In this document: positions 1 through 12,414 of the stretch, piece by piece
How the letters are laid out: every line of letters starts with the position of its first letter
Numbering within the stretch: position 1 is the first letter of the stretch
Assembly: GCF_002287885.2 (NCBI RefSeq)
Contig: NZ_CP016768.2
Location: 558,001-622,000 of the forward strand
From: Candidatus Nanopelagicus limnes
Lineage (GTDB): Bacteria; Actinomycetota; Actinomycetes; Nanopelagicales; Nanopelagicaceae
DNA length: 64,000 nt
Direction of reading: 5' to 3'
Notes under the pieces: model-generated
The model's input: only the letters and a program-made list of their open reading frames with translations
Told to the model about the DNA's origin: nothing
The model's database searches: none
Translations under genes and position numbers: made by a program

Positions 1-464
1 TTGATCAAATAATTGCAGCATTTGGCGATGAAGTTCTTAAGAATGGTGATTTAAATAGAGCGGCTTTAGCTGATCTAGTATTCAAAGATCCAGCCAAACG
101 TAAGCAGTTAGAGCAGATAACTCATCCATTGATCAGAAAAGCATTTGCAAAAATTGTTGAATCTGCTAAAGGTGACTCTATTGTGGTTAATCAGATTCCA
201 TTACTCGTTGAATCAAACCATAATTATAAATTTGATCATGTTATTACTGTTTCAGCCTCAGAAGCTGTAAGAATTGAACGGTTACTAAAACGTGGGATGA
301 ATTTGACTCAAATACAGCAGCGACTACAGGCCCAATCTAATGATGCGCAGCGGGAAAAAATATCGGATTCGATAATACGAAATGATAATTCGCAGGCTGA
401 TCTGTTGTCTGATGTAGAGAAAGTCTGGGAGCTTCTGCAAGTAAAAAATAAGAATAAATCATGA
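1..464 (+). CDS. coaE: Dephospho-CoA kinase, 5' end cut by window edge
   Basis: This is the C-terminal 153 residues of dephospho-CoA kinase, which phosphorylates the ribose 3'-OH of dephospho-CoA in the last step of coenzyme A synthesis. The open frame enters from the left edge in the frame of position 3, so the P-loop is outside the window. Visible family features are FGDEVL near the start, the [11 protein letters not shown] segment, ITHPLI, the IPLLVES segment (usually D-x-PLL-E) and the lid-like region with RIERLLKRG. The stop overlaps the uvrB start by 4 bp (ATGA), so the two are probably translationally coupled. coaE before uvrB is a common actinobacterial arrangement. The identity is secure; only the start is missing. 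Confidence 0.93.
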   Translation, partial: DQIIAAFGDEVLKNGDLNRAALADLVFKDPAKRKQLEQITHPLIRKAFAKIVESAKGDSIVVNQIPLLVESNHNYKFDHVITVSASEAVRIERLLKRGMNLTQIQQRLQAQSNDAQREKISDSIIRNDNSQADLLSDVEKVWELLQVKNKNKS

Positions 465-2530
465 GGCCGATCTCAGACTTAACCCGTCGGGTGGAGCCTT
501 TTCAGGTTATTAGCGATTATGTTCCTGCTGGAGATCAACCAGCTGCTATCGCTGAATTAGTTGCTCGGTTGGCCAAGAAAGAGCAAGACATAGTTTTACT
601 TGGAGCAACGGGCACAGGCAAGTCAGCAACAACAGCGTGGATGATCGAACAAGTACAAAGGCCCACTCTTGTAATTGCGCCAAATAAAACTTTAGCAGCG
701 CAATTAGCGAATGAGTTTAAGGAACTACTTCCCAATAATGCTGTTGAATATTTCGTTTCATACTATGACTACTACCAGCCAGAGGCATACGTTCCTCAAA
801 CTGACACATTTATTGAAAAAGACTCATCTGTCAATGATGAAGTTGAACGTTTAAGGCACTCAGCAACAAATTCATTACTTACTAGACGAGATGTGATCGT
901 AGTTGCCACAGTTTCTTGTATCTATGGATTAGGAACACCTCAAGAATATATAGATCGTATGGTTAAGTTGAAAATAGGGGATTCAATTGATCGAAATACA
1001 CTCTTACGTAAATTTGTGGACATTCAATATAAACGAAACGATATGGCATTTGAACGGGGAACCTTTCGCGTCCGAGGGGACACAATTGAGATAATTCCTA
1101 TGTATGAAGAGCTTGCATTACGAATTGAAATGTTTGGCGATGAAATTGAGAAAATTATGACTCTTCACCCCCTAACTGGAGAAATTGTCAGGGATGAAAC
1201 TGAAATGTATGTCTTCCCTGCAACTCACTATGCCGCTGGCCCTGAAACGATGGAACGTGCAATTGGGGAGATCGAAGTAGAGCTGGAAAAACGTGTAGAT
1301 GAATTTGAAAGATCTGGGAAGTTACTTGAAGCGCAGAGAATCAAAATGCGTACAACCTTTGACATAGAAATGATGCGCCAACTGGGTTTTTGTTCTGGAA
1401 TAGAAAACTACTCAAGACATTTAGATGGACGAGAGCAAGGCTCGGCACCTAACTGTCTTTTAGATTATTTCCCTGAGGATTTTTTAGTTGTGATCGATGA
1501 GTCTCATGTAACTGTTCCGCAAATAGGTGCCATGCATGAAGGTGATGCCGCCAGAAAGCGAACCTTAGTAGAACATGGTTTTAGATTGCCAAGTGCTATG
1601 GATAATCGACCACTTAAGTTTGCTGAATTTCTCGACAGGTGTGGGCAGAAGGTTTATTTGTCTGCTACTCCTGGAAAATATGAGCTAGAAAAAACTAGCA
1701 ATGATGTAGTTGAACAAGTTATTCGTCCTACTGGATTAGTTGATCCGAAAATTGTAGTAAAACCAATTAAAGGGCAGATAGATGATTTGATTAAAGAAAT
1801 CAAACTACGCGCCGATCGAAATGAACGAGTATTGGTTACAACTTTGACTAAGAAGATGTCAGAAGAGCTCACCGATTACATGTTGGGTCTTGGTGTGAAA
1901 GTTAGATATTTGCATTCAGAGGTTGATACTTTAAGAAGGGTTGAATTGCTAAGAGAACTAAGAACTGGTGAATATGATGTTCTAATTGGTATCAATCTTT
2001 TGCGAGAAGGATTAGATTTGCCGGAAGTATCTCTGGTTGCAATTTTAGATGCCGATAAAGAAGGCTTCCTAAGATCTACAACATCACTTATTCAAACTAT
2101 TGGTCGCGCAGCTCGAAATGTTTCAGGTGAAGTGCATATGTATGCCGACAACATGACAAAATCGATGACTAATGCCATTGATGAAACCAATAGGCGACGA
2201 GCTAAACAGGTTGCATACAACAAAGAGCACGGGATTGATCCAACCCCGTTGCGCAAGAAAATCGCTGACATCACTGATTTGATCGCAAAGGAGGCAGATG
2301 ACACAGATGATTTAGCGGCAAAAACTAAGAAAATCGGATTTACTAGTGGGGTTCATAGTAAGAATGCACATTCCCTGCCACGCCAAGAACTGGTGGCATT
2401 GATTGAATCACTTACAGATCAAATGAGATTGGCAGCGTCGGAATTGAGTTTTGAATTAGCAGCAAGATTAAGAGATGAGATTAGAGAATTGAAGAGGGAG
2501 TTAAAAGGGATGCAAGAGGCGGGTAATTGA
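461..2530 (+). CDS. uvrB: UvrABC excision nuclease subunit B
   Basis: UvrB is the damage-verifying helicase-like subunit of nucleotide excision repair. It is loaded by UvrA and recruits UvrC for incision. The 689-residue length is normal. Walker A ([13 protein letters not shown]) lies at about residues 48-60. The damage-probing beta-hairpin region with [11 protein letters not shown] follows at about 100-115. Later come VVIDESH (helicase motif II) and, in the helicase C domain, [17 protein letters not shown] and [11 protein letters not shown]-terminal UVR motif ([14 protein letters not shown]) is the UvrC-binding element. The start ATG overlaps the coaE stop and the stop overlaps uvrA, so coaE-uvrBA-uvrC reads as one transcription unit. 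Confidence 0.98.
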   Translation: MRPISDLTRRVEPFQVISDYVPAGDQPAAIAELVARLAKKEQDIVLLGATGTGKSATTAWMIEQVQRPTLVIAPNKTLAAQLANEFKELLPNNAVEYFVSYYDYYQPEAYVPQTDTFIEKDSSVNDEVERLRHSATNSLLTRRDVIVVATVSCIYGLGTPQEYIDRMVKLKIGDSIDRNTLLRKFVDIQYKRNDMAFERGTFRVRGDTIEIIPMYEELALRIEMFGDEIEKIMTLHPLTGEIVRDETEMYVFPATHYAAGPETMERAIGEIEVELEKRVDEFERSGKLLEAQRIKMRTTFDIEMMRQLGFCSGIENYSRHLDGREQGSAPNCLLDYFPEDFLVVIDESHVTVPQIGAMHEGDAARKRTLVEHGFRLPSAMDNRPLKFAEFLDRCGQKVYLSATPGKYELEKTSNDVVEQVIRPTGLVDPKIVVKPIKGQIDDLIKEIKLRADRNERVLVTTLTKKMSEELTDYMLGLGVKVRYLHSEVDTLRRVELLRELRTGEYDVLIGINLLREGLDLPEVSLVAILDADKEGFLRSTTSLIQTIGRAARNVSGEVHMYADNMTKSMTNAIDETNRRRAKQVAYNKEHGIDPTPLRKKIADITDLIAKEADDTDDLAAKTKKIGFTSGVHSKNAHSLPRQELVALIESLTDQMRLAASELSFELAARLRDEIRELKRELKGMQEAGN

Positions 2531-5361
2531 TGAACGATCGTCTGATAGTTCGTGGTGCCAGAGAACACAACTTGAAAGATGTTTCCTTGGATATGCCTCG
2601 AAACTCACTTATTGTTTTCACAGGGTTATCTGGATCCGGAAAATCATCTTTAGCCTTTGACACTATATTTGCTGAAGGTCAGCGTAGATATGTGGAATCA
2701 CTTTCGGCTTATGCCCGCCAATTCTTGGGGCAAATGGATAAACCAGATGTAGATTTTATTGAAGGCTTATCACCTGCAGTTTCGATTGATCAAAAATCCA
2801 CGAATAGAAACCCTAGATCCACCGTTGGAACTATTACTGAAGTTTATGATTATTTAAGATTACTTTTTGCGAGGGCAGGTAAACCGCACTGTCCAAAATG
2901 CGGTAAAGCGATTGCTAAGCAAACTCCTCAAAATATTGTTGACCAGATTCTGCAGATGCAAGAAGGTTTAAAATTTCAGGTTTTAGCTCCAGTAATTCGT
3001 GCCCGAAAAGGTGAATTTTTAGATCTTTTCAAAGACTTTATTACACAAGGTTATTCTCGCGTCAGGGTTGATGGCACTACCTACCAAATAGCTGAGGTAC
3101 CAAAACTAAAGAAGCAAGAAAAACACACTATTGAGGTTGTTGTTGATCGCTTAAGTGTAAAAACTGAAAGTAAATCTCGAATCACTGATTCAGTTGAAAC
3201 AGCGTTAAAACTTGCAAGTGGTTTAGTGATTCTTGATTTTGTGGATGCAAAAAAGGGTTCTCCTGACAAGGAAAAATCTTTTAGTGAGCATATGGCTTGT
3301 CATGAATGTGAGATTTCTTTCGAGGAGTTAGAGCCCCGTTCATTTTCTTTCAATTCTCCTTTTGGTGCATGCCCGGAGTGCACAGGAATCGGAACAAAAC
3401 TTGAGGTAGATGAGGAACTTCTAATTCCTGATGATTCAATTTCAATATATGAAGGAGCGATCGCACCTTGGTCTGGTATGGAATATTTCATGCGTTTGCT
3501 AGAAGGCCTGGCCACAGATCTCAAGTTCTCACTTGATGCACCTTGGAAGAAACTTACTGATAAAGCTAAAGACGCAGTTTTACATGGTTGGGATTATGAA
3601 GTTCATGTGAAATATAAAAATCGTTATGGACGTGTTAGGAATTATTCAACAGGGTTCGAAGGTGTTATTCCGTTTATACATCGTCGTCATGCTGAAACAG
3701 ATAGTGACTACAGTCGCGATAAATATGAAGCTTATATGCGTGAAACTCCCTGCCCTGCTTGCAAGGGAAGTAGATTGAAACCTGAAGTACTTGCCGTCAC
3801 ATTAGGTGGTAAAAATATTGCGCAAATCTGTGAGTACTCAATAGCTGAATGTGCTGTTTTTTTGAAAGATATTTCCCTATCTGCTCGTGAGAAAAAGATC
3901 GCTGAACGAGTTCTTAAAGAGGTACATGCGCGCTTAGGGTTTTTGCTAGATGTTGGTTTAGATTATTTATCTTTAGCAAGACCAGCTGCAACACTATCTG
4001 GCGGTGAAGCCCAACGAATCCGACTTGCAACACAAATAGGTTCAGGATTAACAGGAGTTTTATATGTACTTGATGAACCCAGTATTGGATTGCATCAACG
4101 CGATAACCGCAAATTAATTGAAACTTTAACAAAATTACGAGACTTGGGAAATACTCTAATTGTTGTTGAGCATGACGAAGACACAATACGAACAGCAGAT
4201 TGGATTGTAGATATAGGTCCAGGAGCTGGTGAGCATGGTGGCAGAGTTGTTTCCTCTGGAAGTTATGAAGATCTGATTGCAAGTAAGGAATCTATAACTG
4301 GTGCCTATTTGTCAGGTAAATCAGTGATCGCAATTCCTAAAAAACGCAGAGAGATAGATCCCAAAAAATCACTAACCATCAAGGATGCAAAGGAAAATAA
4401 CCTACAAAATATTGATGTCACCTTCCCATTAGCAGCATTTGTTGCGGTAACTGGCGTGAGTGGGTCAGGTAAATCCACCCTCGTTAACGATATTTTGTAC
4501 TCAGTTTTAGCCAACAAATTAAATGGCGCAAGAATTGTTCCGGGCCGCCATAGAACGATTAATGGACTTGATCAGTTAGATAAAGTAGTTCACGTAGATC
4601 AATCACCAATTGGACGAACACCTCGATCTAATCCAGCTACTTACACAGGTGTGTTTGACAAGGTACGAGCCTTATTTGCCGAAACTAGTGAAGCGAAAGT
4701 TAGGGGTTACCAACAGGGCCGTTTTTCTTTCAATGTTAAGGGCGGCCGATGCGAAAACTGCTCTGGTGATGGAACCATCACGATCGAGATGAATTTCCTT
4801 CCAGATGTTTATGTTCCTTGCGAAGTTTGTCATGGCGCAAGGTATAACCGTGAAACCTTAGAAGTTCATTACAAGGGGAAAACCATTGCGCAAGTTTTAG
4901 ATATGCCTATAGAAGAAGCTAGTAAATTCTTTGAATCAGTCCCAGCCATAGCTAGGTTTCTAACAACTTTATGCGATGTGGGTCTTGGGTATGTCAGATT
5001 AGGCCAGTCCGCTCCAACACTTTCAGGTGGTGAAGCTCAGCGAGTAAAACTGGCGACGGAATTACAGCGCCGCTCTACTGGTCGCACCATTTATGTGCTT
5101 GATGAACCAACTACTGGCTTACATTTTGAAGATGTACGAAAACTTCTATTAGTTTTAAATCGATTGGTTGATACCGGCAACACCGTGATTGTTATTGAAC
5201 ACAATTTAGATGTTATTAAATGTGCTGATTGGGTTATAGATCTTGGGCCAGAAGGTGGCTCTGGTGGTGGCTTGGTTGTAGCCGAAGGACGTCCGGAAGA
5301 TATTGTTAAAAATCAGAAGAGTTATACCGGAAAGTTTCTAGCTAGCGCGCTTAAGAAATAA
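2530..5361 (+). CDS. uvrA: UvrABC excision nuclease subunit A
   Basis: UvrA is the ATP-dependent DNA-damage sensor that loads UvrB. It is a tandem ABC ATPase of 943 residues with two Walker A motifs, [12 protein letters not shown] near residue 32 and [13 protein letters not shown] near 645. It has two LSGGEAQR signatures and zinc modules with [30 protein letters not shown] and CEVCHG. I chose the ATG at 2530, which shares its A with the uvrB stop (TGATG). A TTG one codon upstream is the alternative and adds one residue. It lies between uvrB and uvrC, so all three excision genes are co-transcribed. Confidence 0.98.
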   Translation: MNDRLIVRGAREHNLKDVSLDMPRNSLIVFTGLSGSGKSSLAFDTIFAEGQRRYVESLSAYARQFLGQMDKPDVDFIEGLSPAVSIDQKSTNRNPRSTVGTITEVYDYLRLLFARAGKPHCPKCGKAIAKQTPQNIVDQILQMQEGLKFQVLAPVIRARKGEFLDLFKDFITQGYSRVRVDGTTYQIAEVPKLKKQEKHTIEVVVDRLSVKTESKSRITDSVETALKLASGLVILDFVDAKKGSPDKEKSFSEHMACHECEISFEELEPRSFSFNSPFGACPECTGIGTKLEVDEELLIPDDSISIYEGAIAPWSGMEYFMRLLEGLATDLKFSLDAPWKKLTDKAKDAVLHGWDYEVHVKYKNRYGRVRNYSTGFEGVIPFIHRRHAETDSDYSRDKYEAYMRETPCPACKGSRLKPEVLAVTLGGKNIAQICEYSIAECAVFLKDISLSAREKKIAERVLKEVHARLGFLLDVGLDYLSLARPAATLSGGEAQRIRLATQIGSGLTGVLYVLDEPSIGLHQRDNRKLIETLTKLRDLGNTLIVVEHDEDTIRTADWIVDIGPGAGEHGGRVVSSGSYEDLIASKESITGAYLSGKSVIAIPKKRREIDPKKSLTIKDAKENNLQNIDVTFPLAAFVAVTGVSGSGKSTLVNDILYSVLANKLNGARIVPGRHRTINGLDQLDKVVHVDQSPIGRTPRSNPATYTGVFDKVRALFAETSEAKVRGYQQGRFSFNVKGGRCENCSGDGTITIEMNFLPDVYVPCEVCHGARYNRETLEVHYKGKTIAQVLDMPIEEASKFFESVPAIARFLTTLCDVGLGYVRLGQSAPTLSGGEAQRVKLATELQRRSTGRTIYVLDEPTTGLHFEDVRKLLLVLNRLVDTGNTVIVIEHNLDVIKCADWVIDLGPEGGSGGGLVVAEGRPEDIVKNQKSYTGKFLASALKK

Positions 5362-5364
5362 CTT

Positions 5365-7278
5365 ATGAGTGATCCAAAAAGCTATCGCCCAACTAACCTC
5401 CCGAGTGATCCTGGTGTTTATCGGTTTTTCGATAAGGATGACAAAGTTATTTATGTTGGTAAAGCAAAGAATATAAAAAACCGGCTTAATTCCTATTTTG
5501 GCAACAATTTACAAATCAAAACACGAAAAATGGTAAAAACTGCTGTACGAGTTGATTGGACAGTTGTTAACTCCGAAGTTGAAGCCCTGCAGTTAGAGTT
5601 CACTTGGATAAAACAATATAGCCCAGATTTTAACGTTCAATTCAAGGATGATAAGTCTTATCCTTACTTAGCTATTGATACAAATTCACAATTCCCAAGA
5701 TTGTTCATTTCTCGCTCTAAGAAAATACCAGGTGTTAAATACTTTGGACCATATTCGCATGCATGGGCGCTAAGAAGCACATTTGAAACATTAATAAAGA
5801 TTTATCCAGTACGGACCTGTACAGAATCAAATTTTCAATCGGCAAAACGTAATAAACGCCAGTGCCTACTGGGCGATATCGGAAGGTGTGCTGCCCCATG
5901 CGTTGAATGGGTTAGCGAGAAGGATCATAAATCTTTAGCTAATAATCTAGTTACTTTTTTGGAGAAATCCCCAGAAGAAATATCGGTCAGGGTTGAAAAA
6001 GAGATGCAAGCGGCTTCAGAGGCGCAAGAGTACGAGAAGGCAGCCAAATTAAGAGATCAACTAGAGGCTATTAATAAAGCTTTTGAATCGACAGATAGAT
6101 TCTTAAATGAAAAATTGGATGCTGATGTATTGGCTATTCATGAAGAGATTACGCATGCCGCTCTATCTCAATTCATTGTTACAGCTGGCCGAATCACTGG
6201 ATCTAGATCTTGGATTATTGATCGAGGAAATCTATTGGAAGATGAATCAATAATCTCTGCAACTCTTGGAAAAATATATGCAGAGAGTTACCCACCAGCA
6301 GAGATACTTGTTGATAACTTGCCTTCAGATTCAAGATTGTTAGAGGAATGGCTGGGCACCAAACGCGGCAAGAATGTTTCAATTACTCAGCCATTGCGTG
6401 GTGAAAAATATGATCTAGTGCAAATGGTTAAACGCAACGCTAATCAGGCTTTGATTCAGTATCTGAGTAAGCGGGCTAATGACGCAGCAGTAAGTGGAAG
6501 CGCTCTAGCGCAGATTGCAGAACAACTTGAATTAGCTGAACTTCCGTTACGAATTGAATGCTTTGATATTTCGAATATTCAAGGAACCAGCATGGTGGCA
6601 TCAATGGTTGTATTCGAAGATGGTCAACCAAAAAAGAGTGATTATCGACGATTTTCCATCTCCGATGACTCAGAATTTGATGACACAAGAGCTATGCATC
6701 ATGTGATTACTCGTAGATTCAAAAGGTATTTAGAAGAGAAAGACATTGATATTTCAGAAGCCACAGCTGCCGGAGGAAGTAGACCTAAGTTTGCCTACCC
6801 ACCTCAATTAGTTGTTGTAGATGGCGGCAAGGGCCAGGTCAATGCCGCGGCCAAAGCACTGTCAGAGTTAGGTATAACTGATGTTGCACTTTGTGGATTA
6901 GCTAAAAGGTTGGAAGAGGTTTGGTTACCTCACAACAGTGAACCCATAATTTTTCCAAGACATAGTGAAGCCCTTTACTTACTTCAAAAAGTGCGGGATG
7001 AAGCTCATCGATTTGCGATTAATTTCCATAGGAGTAAAAGATCAAAGGTAATGTTGGAATCTTTACTCGATGAAATATCAGGATTAGGTGAAATTCGCAG
7101 AAAATCTCTTCTAACTCATTTTGGATCAGTAAGTGCATTAAGAGCTGCCACCCAGCAGGAGATGGCTAATGTGCCCGGAATAGGTGAAAAAATGGCCAAA
7201 TCAATTTATGATCAACTGGCTAGTCGCCCGATATCTAGCAAAGTAGATGTTCAGACCGGTGAAATTCTAGATGCTTGA
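5365..7278 (+). CDS. uvrC: UvrABC excision nuclease subunit C
   Basis: UvrC makes the 3' and 5' incisions around damage marked by UvrB. The N-terminal GIY-YIG nuclease is visible as PGVYRF (about 16-21) and VIYVGKAKNIKNRL (about 28-41). A UVR motif with EYEKAAKLRDQL lies at about 215-230. The RNase H-like C-terminal nuclease shows ECFDISNIQG and VVVDGGKGQV. Tandem helix-hairpin-helix motifs with ISGLGEIRRKSLL and VPGIGEKMAKSI end the protein. The length of 637 residues is typical. It starts four bases after the uvrA stop, so it is in the same operon. Confidence 0.98.
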   Translation: MSDPKSYRPTNLPSDPGVYRFFDKDDKVIYVGKAKNIKNRLNSYFGNNLQIKTRKMVKTAVRVDWTVVNSEVEALQLEFTWIKQYSPDFNVQFKDDKSYPYLAIDTNSQFPRLFISRSKKIPGVKYFGPYSHAWALRSTFETLIKIYPVRTCTESNFQSAKRNKRQCLLGDIGRCAAPCVEWVSEKDHKSLANNLVTFLEKSPEEISVRVEKEMQAASEAQEYEKAAKLRDQLEAINKAFESTDRFLNEKLDADVLAIHEEITHAALSQFIVTAGRITGSRSWIIDRGNLLEDESIISATLGKIYAESYPPAEILVDNLPSDSRLLEEWLGTKRGKNVSITQPLRGEKYDLVQMVKRNANQALIQYLSKRANDAAVSGSALAQIAEQLELAELPLRIECFDISNIQGTSMVASMVVFEDGQPKKSDYRRFSISDDSEFDDTRAMHHVITRRFKRYLEEKDIDISEATAAGGSRPKFAYPPQLVVVDGGKGQVNAAAKALSELGITDVALCGLAKRLEEVWLPHNSEPIIFPRHSEALYLLQKVRDEAHRFAINFHRSKRSKVMLESLLDEISGLGEIRRKSLLTHFGSVSALRAATQQEMANVPGIGEKMAKSIYDQLASRPISSKVDVQTGEILDA

Positions 7279-7299
7279 CATGTGTAGCAAGATATTGCC

Positions 7300-8178
7300 A
7301 TGAAGGGTGACACCGAGATTTTAGTGATTACTGGCATGAGTGGTGCTGGTAGATCAACTGTGGCCCATACTTTAGAAGACCTTGATTGGTATGTCGTTGA
7401 TAATTTACCGCCTGCACTTCTTGGTAATTTAATTGATTTAGTCAACGTCTCTGTTAAAAAAGTTGCAGTAGTAATCGATGTACGCGGTCGCGCATTCTTT
7501 GATGATTTAACAAAATCTTTGGCAGAGTTGGCAGACCAAGGAGTATCAAGAAAGATTTTGTTTGTAGATGCAGCAGATGATGCGTTAGTCCGCCGCTTTG
7601 AATCAACCAGAAGACCCCACCCTCTACAAGGTGCTGAAAGAATTCTTGATGGTATTGCTAAAGAGCGCGAACGTCTTCGAGAAGTTAGGGATTCAGCCGA
7701 TATCGTCATTGATTCATCTGCGCTCAATATTCATCAGCTAGAAAAGAAGATAAATAAGTATTTTCATGAGGAATCAGAATCGGATCTAAGGGTAAATATT
7801 CTTTCGTTCGGTTATAAGTATGGAATTCCAGTCGATGCTGATTTAGTGATGGATTGCAGATTCATTGCAAATCCTCACTGGATTCCAGAATTACGACCAC
7901 TAACTGGCAAAGATAAAGCGGTAAGCGATGAAGTTTTGAAAAGTGCAAATGTGCAAGAGTTTCTGGAGCGGTATCAATCTTTATTTGAAACTATGGCATC
8001 AGGATTTATCTCAGAAGGAAGAAAATTCCTCACGCTAGCCATTGGCTGTACAGGCGGTAAACATAGATCGGTAGCGATTACAGAGGAGTTAGTTTCCAAA
8101 CTTTCTAAGGGCAAAAATCTAGCTAAATTTAAGATTGAAACTCATGCAATTCATCGTGATTTAGGTCGAGAAATTTAG
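7300..8178 (+). CDS. rapZ: RapZ-family nucleotide-binding protein
   Basis: This is a RapZ/YvcJ-family P-loop protein of 292 residues. In E. coli, RapZ controls the GlmZ small RNA. In actinobacteria the role is poorly defined, but the gene is almost always next to yvcK and whiA. The Walker A motif TGMSGAGRSTVA is at about residues 11-22, and VVDNLPPALL follows. The C-terminal half has the family signatures SFGYKYGIPVDADLVMDCRF, NPHWIPELRPLTGKD and AIGCTGGKHRSV. The yvcK start follows the stop directly, so the pair is coupled. The ATG is supported by the alignment of the first residues to the family. Confidence 0.95.
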   Translation: MKGDTEILVITGMSGAGRSTVAHTLEDLDWYVVDNLPPALLGNLIDLVNVSVKKVAVVIDVRGRAFFDDLTKSLAELADQGVSRKILFVDAADDALVRRFESTRRPHPLQGAERILDGIAKERERLREVRDSADIVIDSSALNIHQLEKKINKYFHEESESDLRVNILSFGYKYGIPVDADLVMDCRFIANPHWIPELRPLTGKDKAVSDEVLKSANVQEFLERYQSLFETMASGFISEGRKFLTLAIGCTGGKHRSVAITEELVSKLSKGKNLAKFKIETHAIHRDLGREI

Positions 8179-9111
8179 ATGAGTTTAAATCCAAAAGTTG
8201 TTTGTTTGGGTGGTGGTCATGGATTAGCTGCAACCTTGGCAGCAATGCGCACCTTAACAAGTCAAGTAACGGCAGTTGTCACAGTTGCTGATAATGGTGG
8301 ATCTTCAGGCAGATTGCGTGAGGAATTTAATTCACTACCTCCAGGTGATTTGCGAATGGCTTTAGCAGCACTGTGTGCTGATGATGATTGGGGTCGAAGC
8401 TGGGCTGAAATTATGCAATATCGTTTTACTAGTTCAGGTGAGATGGATAATCATGCAGTTGGAAATTTACTGCTAACCGCACTTTGGGATCGAGATCATG
8501 ATCCTGTTAAAGGACTAGAGCGAGTGGGTCAATTGCTCAAAGTTGTTGGCAAAGTTTTACCTATGGCTCTTGAACCTTTGGACATTGAAGGGAAATTTAC
8601 AAATAATCAAAAAACTATCTCAGTAAGAGGCCAGGTTCAAGTAGCTGCTGCAACAGGGCGAGTAAGTGAACTTAGATTGATACCAAGTAAGCCAAAAGCA
8701 ACTCCTCAGGTAATAAATGCTTTAGCTGATGCAGATTGGATAACAATTGGGCCGGGATCATGGTTATCAAGTGTGATGCCACATTTCTTATTGGCGGAGC
8801 AAGCAGAGCAGATCCAGGCAAGTACTGCTAAAAAAATCATGATTTTTAATCTTCCTGATAAAACAACTTCAGATGAATTCGCTGGATTTTCACTTGAAGC
8901 GCATCTGCAATTGGTATTGGATCATCTTCCAAACCTTAAAATTGATATAGCACTAATAGATGAATCAGTTGATGGTAAAGAACCTGGCTTCGTTGATCTA
9001 GTTAGCAGATGTGGTGGCAAAGTTGTCGCATTCGACCTAGCAGATGCCAAGCAAAATTTCCACCATGATAGAGAGAAATTAATTTCCGCTTTCGCCCACA
9101 TTTTCGGGTAA
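8179..9111 (+). CDS. yvcK: YvcK/CofD-like protein (gluconeogenesis factor family)
   Basis: YvcK proteins bind UDP-GlcNAc and are needed for cell shape and growth on gluconeogenic carbon in Bacillus and Mycobacterium (CuvA). They resemble the CofD phospholactate transferase. The N-terminal LGGGHGLAATLAAMR (about 10-24) and DNGGSSGRLREEF (about 38-50) are the nucleotide-binding signatures. The central LPPGDLRMALAAL, the DNHAVGNLLL segment and the IGPGSWLSSVMPH segment are also typical. The length is 310 residues. It begins on the base after the rapZ stop and ends 41 bp before whiA. The family assignment is firm; the biochemical role here is inferred. Confidence 0.93.
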   Translation: MSLNPKVVCLGGGHGLAATLAAMRTLTSQVTAVVTVADNGGSSGRLREEFNSLPPGDLRMALAALCADDDWGRSWAEIMQYRFTSSGEMDNHAVGNLLLTALWDRDHDPVKGLERVGQLLKVVGKVLPMALEPLDIEGKFTNNQKTISVRGQVQVAAATGRVSELRLIPSKPKATPQVINALADADWITIGPGSWLSSVMPHFLLAEQAEQIQASTAKKIMIFNLPDKTTSDEFAGFSLEAHLQLVLDHLPNLKIDIALIDESVDGKEPGFVDLVSRCGGKVVAFDLADAKQNFHHDREKLISAFAHIFG

Positions 9112-9152
9112 TACCTGCTTAGATAACCCCATCAATATTTGAAGGAGTAAAA

Positions 9153-10130
9153 ATGGCAATGACAGAAGCAGTTAAAGATGAGTTAGGTCGACTCTCGATA
9201 ACTAAACCATGTTGCCGCAAAGCAGAAGTTTCTGCCTTACTTAGATTTGCTGGTGGGCTACACATCGCAGCTGGAAAAATCATTATTGAAGTTGAGTTAG
9301 ATACTGCCCAAAGTGCACGTAGATTGAGAAAAGATATTGCAGAAGTGTTTGGTCATGAAAGTGAATTATCCGTAGTTTCTTCTAGTGGTATTCGCAAAGG
9401 AAGTCGCTACATTGTTCGTGTTTTAGCTGATGGTGATGCTCTTGCCCGCCAAACTGGTTTAGTAGATGCCAATAATCGACCAATTCGGGGATTGCCACCG
9501 CAAGTGGTATCAGCGGCAATTTGTGATTCTGAAGCTGCATGGCGCGGAGCGTTTTTAGCCCATGGTTCCCTTACTGAACCGGGTCGATCATCGGCGTTAG
9601 AGATTACTTGTCCAGGACCAGAGGCGGCATTGGCTTTAGTTGGCGCGGCACGAAGATTAGGTATAACTGCCAAAGCGCGTGAGGTAAGAAGTGTTGATCG
9701 AGTTGTAATTCGTGATGGGGATGCGATCGGAGCACTTCTAACAAGGCTTGGTGCACATGAAACAGTATTAGCTTGGGAAGAGCGCAGAATGCGAAGAGAG
9801 GTTCGCGCAACCGCGAATAGATTAGCTAATTTTGATGATGCAAACTTACGTCGGTCAGCCAGAGCTGCAGTTGCTGCTTCTGCAAGAGTTCAGCGGGCAA
9901 TGGAAATTCTTGGAGCTGAAATTCCAGAGCATTTGAAAGAAGCCGGGGAACTTAGAGTTAATCATGGCCAGGCAAGTCTTGAAGAACTTGGTTCGCTAGC
10001 GACACCACCGATGACTAAGGATGCAATTGCAGGACGTATAAGAAGATTGCTTGCGATGGCAGATAAGAGAGCCAGGGAGTTGGGCGTTCCAGATACGGAA
10101 GCGAGCATTAGCCCTGATTTATTGAATTAG
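9153..10130 (+). CDS. whiA: WhiA, DNA-binding regulator of division
   Basis: WhiA is a Gram-positive regulator that in Streptomyces activates sporulation-septation genes together with WhiB. In non-sporulating actinobacteria it is linked to cell division. The N-terminal part is a degenerate LAGLIDADG homing-endonuclease fold, here including [20 protein letters not shown]. The C-terminal helix-turn-helix region runs over about residues 270-312, with [21 protein letters not shown] good Shine-Dalgarno (GAAGGAG) sits seven bases before the ATG. The length of 325 residues is normal. An 85-bp gap separates it from gap. Confidence 0.96.
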   Translation: MAMTEAVKDELGRLSITKPCCRKAEVSALLRFAGGLHIAAGKIIIEVELDTAQSARRLRKDIAEVFGHESELSVVSSSGIRKGSRYIVRVLADGDALARQTGLVDANNRPIRGLPPQVVSAAICDSEAAWRGAFLAHGSLTEPGRSSALEITCPGPEAALALVGAARRLGITAKAREVRSVDRVVIRDGDAIGALLTRLGAHETVLAWEERRMRREVRATANRLANFDDANLRRSARAAVAASARVQRAMEILGAEIPEHLKEAGELRVNHGQASLEELGSLATPPMTKDAIAGRIRRLLAMADKRARELGVPDTEASISPDLLN

Positions 10131-10188
10131 CCTCATTAACAAAATGGTAAGATGTACCTATCTCACAAAGTAGTGAATTTCATTTTGA

Positions 10189-11217
<1,029 letters not shown>

Positions 11218-11222
11218 TTTAG

Positions 11223-12407
11223 ATGGGGATTAAAACTCTTTCAGATCTCACCCTGCAAAATAAAAGAGTTCTATTGCGCTGTGATCTAAATGTACCGATT
11301 AAAGATGGTGTTATAACTGATGACGGTCGAATTGTTGCTTCGCTTAGAACAGTTAAGAAGCTACTCGATACTGATTGCTCGATCATTGTTGTAGCCCACC
11401 TTGGCAGACCTAAGGGCGAGCCATCTAAAGAATTGTCTTTGGCACCGATTGCAAAACGCTTAGGTGAATTACTAAACAAAGAAGTCGAATTTTCTGGTGA
11501 AATAACTGGGTTAATAGCTCGGGCCCACTCCTTAAAAGCAGGGCAGATTCTCATGCTAGAAAACATCCGGTTCATCTCTGCAGAAACAAGCAAGGACGAG
11601 CAAGAGCGATTATTGCTAGCAAAGGAACTATCAACATATGCCGATGTCTATGTGGGCGATGGATTCGGAGCAGTACATAGAAAACATGCATCTGTTTATG
11701 AGCTGGCAAAATTGTTACCTCATGCTGCAGGAAATTTAATTTCATCGGAGGTTGGAGTTCTTGAAAAACTCACTGTGAATCCTGAGCGACCTTATGGTGT
11801 TGTTCTGGGTGGTGCGAAGGTTTCAGATAAAATTGGTGTAATTTCTAACTTACTAAACAAGGTGAATGTAATCGCTATCGGCGGTGGCATGGTCTTTACT
11901 TTTCTAGCAGCTCAGAATAAACAAATTGGTAAATCTCTTGTAGAGATTGATTTGATTCCAACAGTAAAGGATCTATTGAATCGAGCAGAGAAACTTGGCG
12001 TTAAGTTGATTCTTCCTACTGATATCGTCGTTGCAAAAGAATTTTCTGCATCCTCACAGCCAACAATTGTGGCGGCTGATGAGATTCCAAATGATCAAAT
12101 GGGATTGGATATAGGCCCGCAGAGTGCTGAATATTTCGCTAAAGAAATTATCAAGTGTAAAACTGTATTTTGGAATGGCCCGATGGGAGTTTTTGAATTC
12201 CCGGAATTTGCTCATGGAACCAAGATTGTGGCCCAATCATTAACTCAAGTGCGCGGCATCTCAGTTGTCGGCGGGGGAGATTCGGCTGCTGCAGTTCGTA
12301 AACTAGGATTTGAAGATAAGCAGTTCGGATACATCTCAACGGGTGGTGGCGCATCTCTTGAATATCTAGAAGGTAAAGAACTACCTGGGCTTGTCGCCCT
12401 AAGTTAG
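11223..12407 (+). CDS. pgk: Phosphoglycerate kinase
   Basis: Phosphoglycerate kinase makes ATP from 1,3-bisphosphoglycerate in glycolysis. The N-terminal substrate-binding motif [13 protein letters not shown] is at about residues 16-28, followed by [10 protein letters not shown] with the conserved substrate-binding histidine and arginine. The C-terminal nucleotide-binding part has [22 protein letters not shown] and [11 protein letters not shown]. The length of 394 residues matches the family. The ATG is five bases after the gap stop, so the two genes are co-transcribed and tpiA follows directly. Confidence 0.98.
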   Translation: MGIKTLSDLTLQNKRVLLRCDLNVPIKDGVITDDGRIVASLRTVKKLLDTDCSIIVVAHLGRPKGEPSKELSLAPIAKRLGELLNKEVEFSGEITGLIARAHSLKAGQILMLENIRFISAETSKDEQERLLLAKELSTYADVYVGDGFGAVHRKHASVYELAKLLPHAAGNLISSEVGVLEKLTVNPERPYGVVLGGAKVSDKIGVISNLLNKVNVIAIGGGMVFTFLAAQNKQIGKSLVEIDLIPTVKDLLNRAEKLGVKLILPTDIVVAKEFSASSQPTIVAADEIPNDQMGLDIGPQSAEYFAKEIIKCKTVFWNGPMGVFEFPEFAHGTKIVAQSLTQVRGISVVGGGDSAAAVRKLGFEDKQFGYISTGGGASLEYLEGKELPGLVALS

Positions 12408-12414
12408 GAAAATG

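Noticed and set aside
7251-7727. A 158-codon minus-strand frame opposite rapZ
   Set aside because: It mirrors the codons of rapZ and shows no motif. It is a shadow frame.
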